Shown: one piece after another, positions 1-26,162 of the stretch
Numbering within the stretch: position 1 is the stretch's first letter
Layout: every line of letters starts with the position of its first letter
NCBI GenBank assembly: GCA_038501785.1
Contig: JBAMJR010000004.1
Span: forward strand, 1,967,501 to 2,031,500
Direction of reading: 5' to 3'
DNA: 64,000 bases
DNA from: Myoxocephalus aenaeus
Lineage: Eukaryota > Chordata > Actinopteri > Perciformes > Cottidae
Translations under genes and position numbers: made by a program
The notes under the pieces: generated by a model
Told to the model about the DNA's origin: nothing
Seen by the model: only the letters and a program-made list of their open reading frames with translations
Databases searched by the model: none

Positions 1-370
1 GGACTCCAAGCAGTGAACCCTACTGGTGCAGTGTGGCCCTATTATTATGACCATCCATCAACCGGTTCAGACTGGACGGATGGCAATATGTTTATGGGTG
101 GAAGTAGCCTACACCCAGCCCCCGTCGTCAGCACATGCACCCCCACGTTTCAGCTAGACCAAGCAGAAGTATATTTAGATAAGTTCATTTCATTTTGTAC
201 ATGATTTTTGTAATTAGTATTTCAACTTTTTAATGACTTTGTGAGGCGCTGTATACAAATAACCTACAGGTAAAACAGTTGTGTGTCTGTGCTGTGTATG
301 CAGCCTCCTTAATGACTTTTCAATGACTTCACATTCAAGATGTAGAGAAAAACAAGTACGTAATGGCCAC
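1..370. other. Intergenic, nothing recognised
   Basis: No coding exon, RNA gene or repeat family is recognised here. A 63-codon open frame on the + strand has no similarity I know and no splice context that would tie it to a gene. In human I recall the micropeptide gene MRLN on this side of SLC16A9; I looked for its short hydrophobic product and did not see it. Confidence 0.5.
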
Positions 371-775
371 AGCCGCCACATCACCGCGTGAGCGGGGCGG
401 AAGGACTCTGTGAGCTCAGCACTCTTCTGATTGCGGCGCGCTCCAGGCGCGCAAGAGGAAGCAGCGCTTTTCCTCCTGTAGCTGCGTTCAGGCTGCTGCT
501 GGACCAGCAAAAACAGCTTTGAACCGGTTTTTGTCGCCGGCTAGAAAGCGGTATAAACGGATGCATAATGCGCATTGTTGAAGCAGAGCGCTATCTTGAC
601 AGACGAGTGGCAGAGATCCCAGCTCGGCAAGCATCCGCGTACGGCGCTTTGTGCTTGTGACATTTGTAGTAATTTGGTAAGAAGGGATTTTTAACAGGGA
701 AACCATCCTACATGGAAAGTTCCCGGAGAGCGCGCAGCTCTGCAGGGTCCTGCTGCTGTTTTTATAGATGCTGAG
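371..775 (+). promoter_or_regulatory. slc16a9: Probable slc16a9 promoter and 5' UTR exon
   Basis: A GC- and CpG-rich island sits in an otherwise AT-rich stretch. It contains a TATA-box match (TATAAA, 552-557), which would place a start site near 582. A consensus donor (CTGAG|GTGAGT) at 775/776 could end a non-coding first exon joining the acceptor before 1520. A second possible donor (TTTAA|GTAAGT, 1388/1389) lies downstream of a TTAAATAA motif at about 1264-1271 and could end an alternative first exon. Transcript data would be needed to choose between them. Confidence 0.4.
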
Positions 776-1519
776 GTGAGTGTCGCATGCGTTTCTAACA
801 AAAATAACAAGCTCAATGTGCCCGTGTTTGTATTTCATTAATTATATAACATGAGGAAATACGGTTATGGTTGTTGGCGAATAAAGAAAATTTAAATTAG
901 ACAGCCATTTTCTTCAGGATATTATTGTCTTTTAATTTGAAAGAAAGACAAAAGTAGACTATTTACTGTCAACAATGCTGCAAAGCCTGCTTTGTAAGCA
1001 AACACATCTGAAATGTGAGCCGTGCACCAATTCCCCTATAAGAAGCCGCATCGTAAACAACGCTCGAGCAAAGGGAGTTAAGGCTGCCGCAGTGATGTAT
1101 AAGTTGCTCTCGGCTACAAATTATTTATGAAAGAGGTCTAAAAAACTTAGGTCCGCATAGGAGACATACCTCTCCATGTCCATAGTTTAAGGACCAGAGC
1201 TGAATCCTAGAGGAGGGGGGCACAAAGCAGTGCAGCTTTACTTTCCCCACCTCCGAGGTGTGGTTAAATAAGAAGGGCAGTTGCCTATGGGGGAGTTCCA
1301 GTCGCCTGTGATCAGGACCTCACACAGGTGGCCTGCCTGTTTGTCCAGGCCAAGTGCTGCTGCAGCCCTCCCTGCATCAAGGCTTTAAGTAAGTGTATAT
1401 TTTGGAAACTATTATAGGTCCAGTTTAAAACATACTGTTGTATAACTAACATGTCCTGCGCTGATTATTACATTATTGTGCTGTCAAACTTATGACCGTA
1501 TCTGTTTTGTCATTCCCAG

Positions 1520-4500
1520 GAACCCCTTCTCTGTCAAAGCTGTACAGATCCCAGAGGGCAGCAGTAGCATCAGCACCATGGCTCATCTACCGAGGTGCTG
1601 GACGGAGGCTGGGGATGGGGTGATTGTTGTGGCCTCCTTCATGGCCCAGCTACTGGCCTACGGATCACCCCAGGTCAGTGGGCGTGCTGTACCCTGAGTG
1701 GCTGCACGCCTTCCAGGAGGGCAAAGGCATGACGGCCTGGGTGGGCTCCCTTGTGGCTGGAGTGGGACTGATAGCCAGTGAGTAGCACACACTGTTATAT
1801 GTAATAAATGCTCAACTTGGGTCTACGTAGGGGTATAACAAAAATAAATGGTGTTTTAATTTGTTCAGGGAGGGTGCTGATATTGCGGTGAAGTTTTGGA
1901 GTCATGTTAGAGCGTCTTTTTAGAGTTCATCTGATAGTTATATGCTAGTAGTAAATTGGTGTTTTCGCATTGCGGGCAATATATCAGCTGACGTGTGTTT
2001 TAGGGGAGATAGTATCTGCTTAGTGCTGAAAGTACAGCACTAAACACTCACCTTTACACCTATCTTCCTGGCATTTTAATTTCAGTCATTGTACCACTTG
2101 ATGCCATGCCACTGATAACAAAGCAAACACATTGCTTGTTCAAAGTCTGGACAATGCCATGTAAAGAGAAATACAACCCATCATCAAGGAATATGTTTAC
2201 TATAGCTGCAGGTGTTAAAGAGTTCTCCTTACTGTCATGTTTCAACCGGATGGAGAGAAACGGCAATGCCGTTACAGAGATGGGCACTTTCTGGCTCCCT
2301 GAGCCGAGTTGCTGCTATTGATTTTCTAGAAGAGCAAAGCAAGTGCAAGTCATCCATGCTATGAATGTAGGAGGATCACTTAGCCATTAATCTGCCCAGG
2401 AGGAATGAAAATAAAGACAGATTGTGGGTCAGACAGGGAATAAACACAGAGACTTAGCAAATACTGTATTTTTTTGGGCAAGGTTGTGAGTGTATATGCC
2501 TACTTGATACATAAAAGAAAAGAAAAAAAGCAAATAGAAAATGTTAATCAACGGTAAAAGCTGGCGTGTGAACAAACAAACCTTTCAGGAATGTACTATA
2601 AAGATATGCTGCAACAATGTGTTGAGCAAACAGGATCAGTGATAGACAGTCTTAGTTGACATTTCCGTCTACGGCAGAGCTCACTCGCCAGCCTGGTTTC
2701 TTGCTGTCTCATATAGGTAAAAATCATGACTGGCCTGATCTGGCCTCAGGCCCAGACAAGTCCTCGACACGTGTCCCAGCTGTCAGACAGCTGCAGCGCT
2801 GCAGGTTCTGTTGCACTTCGCCTGGTTAGAGGGAAGGAAACGTTAGATGTCACACGATGAATGAGCTGATTTTCACAGGAACTGTTTGTTATCCAGAATA
2901 CAAGTCAAGCAACACAATATCATTTATTTTATTTATTTATTTTGCACAATTCAAACAATGAAATAAAAAATCATAACAGAAAATGAATATCACAGTGCAG
3001 GAAGAGACAAAAAGCCAACTGGGCTTATTTGAAGCCTCCACATATATAATATTACATTTTTTACTAAATTGCTCTATCCCTTGTTCCCTGATTATTTTTG
3101 TTCGTCCATCACTCACTTTTTCTCTTTTTCTATCTATACTCTTCTCCCTCAGGTCCTATCTGCAGTGCCTGTGTGGACAACTTTGGGGCTCGTCCCGTGA
3201 CCATCTTCAGTGGCGTAATGGTGGCGGGCGGCCTGATGCTCAGTGCCTTTGCTCCGAATGTCCAGTTCCTCATCTTTTCCTACGGGATCGTGGTTGGTAA
3301 GGAAACACTTGATGATAACCTTGGAGGGGGGGGGGGGGGGGGGGGGGGGGGAGGGGTACTTTAACAAAGACATGGCTGCAAAGCTAATGCTAACAGCCCG
3401 TCATAAGAGGTTTGGGTCTTGTCAGTGTGAGAAAAAACAAGTGTTTGATGTCTCTTTGGTCATGCTGAGCTTCTTATCCCTCTAAAATCTAGTAACTCGT
3501 AACAAATTGTATAATGATTTTAAAGAAGCAGGGGCACATGCAATGTTCAACTCTTATGCAACAGCAGAAGCTGGCTTTATCCTTACATTACCAGTTGAAT
3601 GAATACCATTTCCACTGAAAGTATGTAGAATCACACTGAAATAACCTGTTTAAGTATTGCTGTTTGTATGTTTTAGGGATGGTGACAGAAAAAAAAGGAC
3701 ATTCTGGCTTAGCCTGATACCCATGTGACCCTTTATTGCCCCTACAGACTCACCAGTGTGCATGCGCGGGGCCCAACACCACCTGTTATCGTGCATTAAG
3801 TGACAGCTCAGCCGTGCTTAATCCTGGTGAACCCCTCACAGTCGGCACCGCCTCTTTCTCACAGGCATGGCTGCAGAGGGGATGCTATGCATATTTGAAG
3901 ACAGTTATATATATTCAGAGATGCCCTTAGATGATGGCAGTGGCTGACCGTCCACATGCAGCTTGTTTACTGCTCATTGTGCTTCTTTTATGTTTTGCTT
4001 TTTGCATTGCGCAAGAAACCCTTTGCGCGGTACACTCCGAACTTACAGAATTTTGTACATTGTAAATACATTTTTATAAGGATTTCCTGTGTTTGTCCGC
4101 TGAAATACACAGTGCACAATGTTGTTGTGGAAAGTAGTGGACTAATATACATACTTCTAGAATTTGGAAGAAATGCAAGTAGCCTTTATACAACACATTT
4201 TCCTGACCTGCACAGTGCTATTGAATTCCCATTGTTTTGAAAGTAAAAAGCTTTTGCCCCTTCCAACTGAGTTAATATAAATTCTTCTTCTTCTGTCTGT
4301 CCTTTTCCTCTCTCCACCATAGGCCTGGGTTGTGGTCTGGTCTACGCAGCCACGTTGACAATCACCTGTCAGTACTTTGACAAGAGACGTGGCCTTGCCC
4401 TCGGCATTGTCACCACAGGTACTGCCCCTCTGCCCTGCGCTCACGCTTCATGCTCACTGCTTTCATGTATGAGCTGTTGGGAGCCTTGGGATGCTGAGGT

Positions 4501-6412
4501 AAACATCTGTAGTGTAGCAAAGGCAAAGTCTTCTCTTTGGTAGGTAAGTCGACTGGTGACCAGCGACTTGCTCTGTTTTGGCTGAGAATCAAAACTTTGA
4601 TGGTAATGTTTTGAAAAGGTTGACAGTGTACTTTGAAGCTGCAGTAGACATAATAGCCTTTAATGAGGAGATGAATTAGTTGCACCCAAAGTGTATCTTT
4701 AAAGTCCATTATTAAATCCCAAATACTGAGATATCGCAAAGTCTGGATATTAGTAATTTACCATCCTCCAAAAATCTTGTTCCTGCTAGCCTCCAATAGT
4801 TTAACCTGGCTGTAGTGATGTAGAAGTCTACTCAAGGGTGTCTCAGTACACTCTGACACCATTGTTGGGTTTGGTCAGAGGTGAAACAGAGTTGAAACTT
4901 TCAACCAGATGTTTGATTTCCATCCTGGTGTTAAGTTACTCTTTGTTACTTAATTTACTCATAAATGATCATATCGACTGCACTGGTTTTGAATCAAGAT
5001 GGTCAAAAAGACTCGCACTAAATTCTCCAGAAAGTGGCTTTAATTTGCATTGTTCGATCTGTCCTTCTCTTCCACAAACACTGAATTTCTGTCTACGTCT
5101 GTTCACCCAGGCACAAGTGTTGGAGCGTTCATCTATGCCTCCGCTCAGAACGAGCTGATCGTGTTGTACGGCCTGGATGGCTGCCTGCTAATCATCGGAG
5201 CGCTAGCACTGAACCTCATGGGCTGCGCGGGCTTCATGAGGCCCCTTAACATGCCAGGGTACTACCTCAAACAGAAGGCCGCCCTGGAACGCAACACAGA
5301 GGTGCAGCTTTTCGAGAAGCCTCCGTTGGATGACCTGAAGATCACAGCAGGTTCCACCTCAACCACTACAGAGAAAGGTCTGACAGTGAAGGAGTTGCTC
5401 ATCAACATTGATGCCAAAGACATGGCCGTTCAGACAGAGAAGAAGAAAGGGGGCCTCCTGGCTGGGTTGACCATCATGAAAGTCATCAAGAATAAGCAGC
5501 AGGCTTACTGCAAGTACATGCACGCAATGCACGAGATCATGCAGGACCAATCCATGGTGGCCTTCTGTATTGCCGTCTTCTTGTTCAGCCTGGGGGCGTT
5601 CCCTCCTGTGCTCTTTATAGAGGATGTGGCGCAGAGTGAAGGACTCATTGAAGAAGTTAGTGTCATTCCTTTGGTATCAATAGGGGCCATTGCCAGCTGT
5701 GTGGGTAAACTAGCACTGGGTATGCTGGTGGACATCAAGTGGATTAATGGCATCTATCTGTATGGCTTCACAATGTTTGCTGGAGGTGTGGCACTGCTCC
5801 TCATCCCGATCACCAAAACTTATCTGGGACTGCAGATCCTGTCTGCCGTCCTGGGTTTCTTCTCTGGAAACTGGTCTCTCACCTCCTACATCACCACTAC
5901 GATTGTCGGCTTGGACAGACTGACACAAGCCCACGGCATCCTCATGTTCTTCGGGGGATTTGGGATCATGATTGGACCCCCTGTTGTTGGTAGGAGAGAT
6001 TTTCTTTATTTTGCTACACCAGTAATTATTGGTGAGATACAAGTGGAACATATATTTATATTTTGTCGCTGGGATAAACCCTGTTGTAAGGCCATGTTTT
6101 CAGAGACATTTCAAAAATAAAAATGTCGACTTCATAAGGAAGCCGCCTGTCACCATTTAGCTGACTGTTGTATATGCCAGACATTCCTGCTGACTGTGCT
6201 CACAATGTTTTTCTCATCTGTTTCCAGGGTGGTTCTTTGACTGGACGCAGTCATATGACTTGGCTTTCTACTTTAGCGGGGGCTGTGTGGAGTTGGGAGC
6301 ATTAATTCTCTTTCTGCTCAACCTTCCCTGCTGGAACAAGAAGCACTTGGAGAACGACAGACCAGATGTCCACTACACCAGCAACTGTGACAAAGTTGCC
6401 TCTGTAGCCTGA
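1520..6412 (+). CDS. slc16a9: Monocarboxylate transporter 9 (MCT9), five coding exons
   Basis: Coding segments are 1578-1777, 3153-3296, 4323-4418, 5111-5989 and 6228-6412 (stop TGA 6410-6412). The product is a 12-helix major-facilitator protein of the plasma membrane; mammalian MCT9 is linked to carnitine transport. Evidence includes the MCT signature YFDKRRGLALGIVTTG in exon 3, the FGARPVTIFSG loop in exon 2, a charged cytoplasmic loop between helices 6 and 7 (about 5250-5540), and the C-terminal GPPVVGWFFDWTQSYDLAF block. Exons 2-5 are intact and phase-consistent, and predicted length is about 500 aa against 509 aa for human as I recall it. Exon 1 is frame-broken (see its own entry), so this copy may be non-functional or the sequence may be wrong. 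Match to MCT9 is much closer than to MCT7 or other SLC16 members. The acceptor at 1518-1519 puts about 58 bases of 5' UTR in the first coding exon. Confidence 0.93.
1578..1777 (+). pseudogene. slc16a9: slc16a9 first coding exon with three frame breaks
   Basis: The conserved MCT motif LDGGWGW is read at 1598-1618, but the ATG at 1578 is out of frame with it: one base is missing, or two are extra, between 1580 and 1600. The G run at 1617-1620 then has one base too many for the following VIVVASFMAQLLAYGSP. A further extra G at 1673-1674 breaks the frame before SVGVLYPEWLHAFQEGKG. The net change is +1; removing it gives 199 coding bases whose phase matches exon 2. No premature stop created by substitution is seen. 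Consensus-sequencing error and a real lesion are both possible. Confidence 0.75.
3326..3351 (+). repeat. 26-base poly-G run
   Basis: An uninterrupted G tract starts 30 bases after the slc16a9 exon 2 donor (3297). Homopolymers of this length are often mis-sized in assemblies. Confidence 0.9.
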
Positions 6413-7800
6413 ATATAAGCAACTTACAGAAGTATTCAAATCGTTCCCCTACTTCCCAGCAACTGTCCTCTTATAGACTACACACGAACACCTTCTGGGA
6501 GGAATTTTCTTTCTTTGACTTTACAGGAATTTTCTCCTTACTTCTGCTGCCAGGTTCTAATATACCAAAATACTTGCCAGAGGTTTTGAAATACAGGCCG
6601 TTCCTCTGTACTTTGCCTGCATTTCTCAGGTTCAAACCATAAACTGCAGATATTTGTAAAGGTTTGACTCTTATGACTGTGTTGATTAATCTTTTTTATT
6701 ATTGCCTCATTTTACGAGGTCAACGGAACAATATTGTTCAACTCCCAAATTCAATATTGTGTTTATGTAAACACAGGTTTTCACTTTACTGTAGCTCTGA
6801 AAATGAGGCATGGTTCCGTTCATAATACCTGGGAGAAAAACGTTGGGTGTTATTTTAACATAATAACAACATTAGAAACCACTCTGCAAATGCACAAAAA
6901 TCTCCCAGGAATCTTACTGGAACAGAGAATACAGGGATTGGAACGAGAGAGGGAGCACTTTTTGATAACTGTTATTATAGCAACACATTTCTATTTGGTG
7001 TTTTGATGTATATCTTAATTACACTATCATGTATCTTTCCAAAACATAAATGATAGTCAATGCCTGTCAACACATAATGCCTGTTGGAACAATACAAAAG
7101 CCTTGCTTCATAGATCATTTTTGAGTTCCACATACCTCCTGTTTCTATATCAGACAGACTTTTTGAAGAAGTTATGCTGATTCAAAAAGATGTAAAAACA
7201 CTGAAGAGATCCTACTGTATTTTTTAATATTAACAGCATGTTGATTCTCTTCGTGATCATCATGACCTCTGCGGGCATTGATTTGACTTTTCCATTATAG
7301 TTATGTGTGGTGTATATTTATGTTTACGTTGTGTGTGTATTTGTCTGCACACGCATGTTCGCATACGCACACAGGATTGTGTGTGTGCAGTTTGATAAAC
7401 TTTTGTGTTAGCACTAGTTTATAAAGTCCTATGTGCTAGTGACTTTTTATGCACAAAACCGGCCATGGAGCTGTATAAACTGTTTTCGTTTAAGTTGTAA
7501 GTTGATTATTGTGAGCATAATTGGCTTTTAGAATCACTTGAATATTGTTAAACACACCACAACAAATGTATTTTTGATAGTTCCAGGCATCAGGGTAAAT
7601 CTGGGACAATAGCGTGTGCTTATTGTGTTAGTAGAAGGTATTCACATGGTGCAGATGAGGTACAATTAGTACTGACCTAGAAGAGACAGTATTGGCTGTC
7701 ACCTCTTATTTTGTATGCCAGTATTACAATATGTGTGTATGTTATTGTTTTACTATATCAGTTTATTTAAAAAGTGCCAATAAAAGATATTTGGATTAAT
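6413..7800 (+). other. slc16a9: slc16a9 3' UTR
   Basis: An AT-rich stretch with no other gene follows the stop codon. It ends just after a canonical poly(A) signal AATAAA at 7779-7784, giving a 3' UTR of about 1.4 kb. Earlier cleavage cannot be excluded. Confidence 0.65.
7779..7784 (+). terminator. slc16a9: slc16a9 poly(A) signal
   Basis: Canonical AATAAA hexamer in an AT-rich context, about 1.37 kb after the stop codon and about 460 bases before the next gene's start codon. Confidence 0.65.
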
Positions 7801-7899
7801 AACAACGAGTGTCAAGGTGTGCGACGTATTCATCATGGATAGATGGAAGTTAACGGTCAATATGTTGGCAAAGCTCCCATGAAAACATAAAAAAAAAGA

Positions 7900-8247
7900 A
7901 AGAAACTCTCGACCCTTTTCTCTTCCACTTAAGCTCCTCGAACAAGAAAGCTGTCAAACTGCTCAACAATGTCTGCTGCGTTTTCCTTTTCCCGGCAACT
8001 TCCGCTCCGCACGAGCAACCAAGGTTACACGTGTGTCACGTGACTAGCAACGTAAACAAACCAACGGTTGGAAGCTCGCCCTCCTCCGTACCGAGAGCCC
8101 GAAACGGTGGGATGTAAGGGCGATGGCGGTCAATATTCGTCGCGCGTCGGAGACTTCCCGAGAGTGGTTCGTCGTGTCGAGGAGGGACATATACTTCCAC
8201 AGTTGAAAAAAAGAAAGTACTGGCGAGTTTTCCCCGTGAGCTGAGAA
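7900..8247 (+). promoter_or_regulatory. fam13c: fam13c long-form promoter and 5' UTR
   Basis: A CpG-rich, TATA-less stretch lies directly upstream of the long-isoform ATG. It holds two E-boxes (CACGTG at 8028-8033 and 8037-8042). The second sits in the 10-base palindrome GTCACGTGAC (8035-8044), which is the full CLEAR consensus bound by TFEB-family factors and is also a strong USF site. Start site not determined. Confidence 0.55.
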
Positions 8248-24584
<16,337 letters not shown>

Positions 24585-25265
24585 CCAGATTTATTGGAAA
24601 TAATGAAGTCCTGTTGATTCATGCCATGCTCGTGATGTTGATGCACTTTACATGAATAACGCTGATGGAAAGTCTTAATGAAATGCTAAGCAACTGCAGT
24701 TGGTCGTCCTAAAAACACATCCTTTGTCATTTATAAACACAAACTGTATTTTCTGATGCACTTATTTATGTCAACGATGATGAGCTGTAACAACTTGTTA
24801 ATTACATATTAGTAATTTACGATGACTAAATGTATGTTATGGCACTCTGTTACTTGCCTTTTTTTTTTAATGGAAACTGCTTTTTTTTTGTGCCACCTTG
24901 GCAAAAAAAGAAGGTGGACGCTTAAATGCAATTAATGAAATAATTGTGTTTGTGCATGTCAGTTTTTTTCGTCCTACATTGTGCTATGATATGCATTAAG
25001 AATTTAAGAGTTGATCTAAATTCAATGAACATGTTCACCTTGTAAAATATGAGAACGTTGCCATTTCAGTGCAAGTTCTAGACGCTGTCGAATTAGTGTT
25101 TATCCCCCATTTTGCCTGTATGGACTTAATTCCCTCTAAATGCAGTTGTTGATAATGGTCAGAGCTTTTGACATTGTGCACTTCTGGTTTATATAATTTT
25201 CTATATAGAGAGAGATAATATATATATATGAATGTATCAATAAAAATAAATATTTTTTCACATTT
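24585..25265 (+). other. fam13c: fam13c 3' UTR
   Basis: An AT-rich stretch contains a small stem (CCACCTT 24893-24899 with AAGGTGG 24911-24917) and ends just past the poly(A) signal AATAAA at 25239-25244, with further AATAAA-like overlap immediately after. Confidence 0.65.
25239..25244 (+). terminator. fam13c: fam13c poly(A) signal
   Basis: Canonical AATAAA about 655 bases after the stop codon. On the opposite strand an AATAAA for the converging phyhipl gene begins 19 bases further on. Confidence 0.65.
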
Positions 25266-26162
25266 ATTCTGCTAAACACAGTTTATGGTTCTACTTTCTT
25301 TCTTTCCTTTCACAGACTACGGTAAAACAAGAGCGACTGTTGCAGAAAAGGTAGCTGTGGTCGAGGTACTAACAGCTTTCATACTCATGCTGCACAGAGC
25401 TGCATCATGCTTTAAAAAAAAAAAAAAAAAAAAAAAGGTTAACAAGTAGTTCACACTTGGTCACCAAAGATTTAGTTCTAATGCAACAGCATCTCAAATG
25501 TGTTTTCACTGATAAGATTCTACAGAGCTCTCATGTCTGGTTTTTAATACCTTTGGTATGACAATCGACGCTGCAGCCCTAGAACCTTGTAGTACCAGTC
25601 TGCGCCACTAGGAGGGGAAAAATGTCTACTGTGGAATGAGAAGAAAACAGTCAAAGTATTTGGAAACAACTAAATGCTTGTCCACACAAACCGTGGACAC
25701 TCAATCATCAGCATATCAATAATAACAAGGCAAAGGTCATTAACAAAATATGGGACAAGTGTTTAAAGATATCAACAGGAATTTGAATAGAAGCAGCCCA
25801 AGTTTGTTAATAAAGTTAAAGGGTTTCGTCGGTGCGCCAGGGTTGACTTGCGGGATGGATGGGTCCGTGTTGTGGGATATCTTTAGGTGTGTTTTTTCTT
25901 CATTTTTTAACATTGAGGGTAACCCTTTTAAGGCGAGGAGACAAAGGTGCAGGTGTCAGTGCGTTCCCTCCTCTTCTTTGGGAATGACGGTCTCTCCAGA
26001 GTACAGAGATATTGGTGAGCATGTCTGGGAGCCTACTAAATCTGCTGCTTCATGCATGTTTCGGTCTGCTTCGTCAGTACATGTGGACTTACTGTGTGTG
26101 TTTAGAGGTCAGTCACCACTCGTCCCCCTCCTCCCCTCCCTCTCCTAAAAATCGGCCTTTTC
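25263..26162 (-). other. phyhipl: phyhipl 3' UTR and converging gene boundary
   Basis: No coding exon is seen between the phyhipl stop codon and the fam13c 3' end. Minus-strand poly(A) signal candidates are ATTAAA at 25543-25548 and AATAAA at 25263-25268. An A run at about 25413-25436 (T on the phyhipl strand) is a simple homopolymer. A 132-codon + strand open frame at 25750-26148 is not recognised as coding. Confidence 0.5.

Noticed and set aside
13..204. 63-codon open frame at the left edge
   Set aside because: No known similarity, no splice or promoter context; open frames of this size are expected by chance.
1..1500. Myoregulin (mrln) expected next to slc16a9
   Set aside because: No short hydrophobic frame resembling it was seen on either strand.
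24893..24917. Terminator-like hairpin followed by A run in the fam13c 3' UTR
   Set aside because: The 7-base stem is short and bacterial-type termination does not apply; it is noted only as a small UTR stem.
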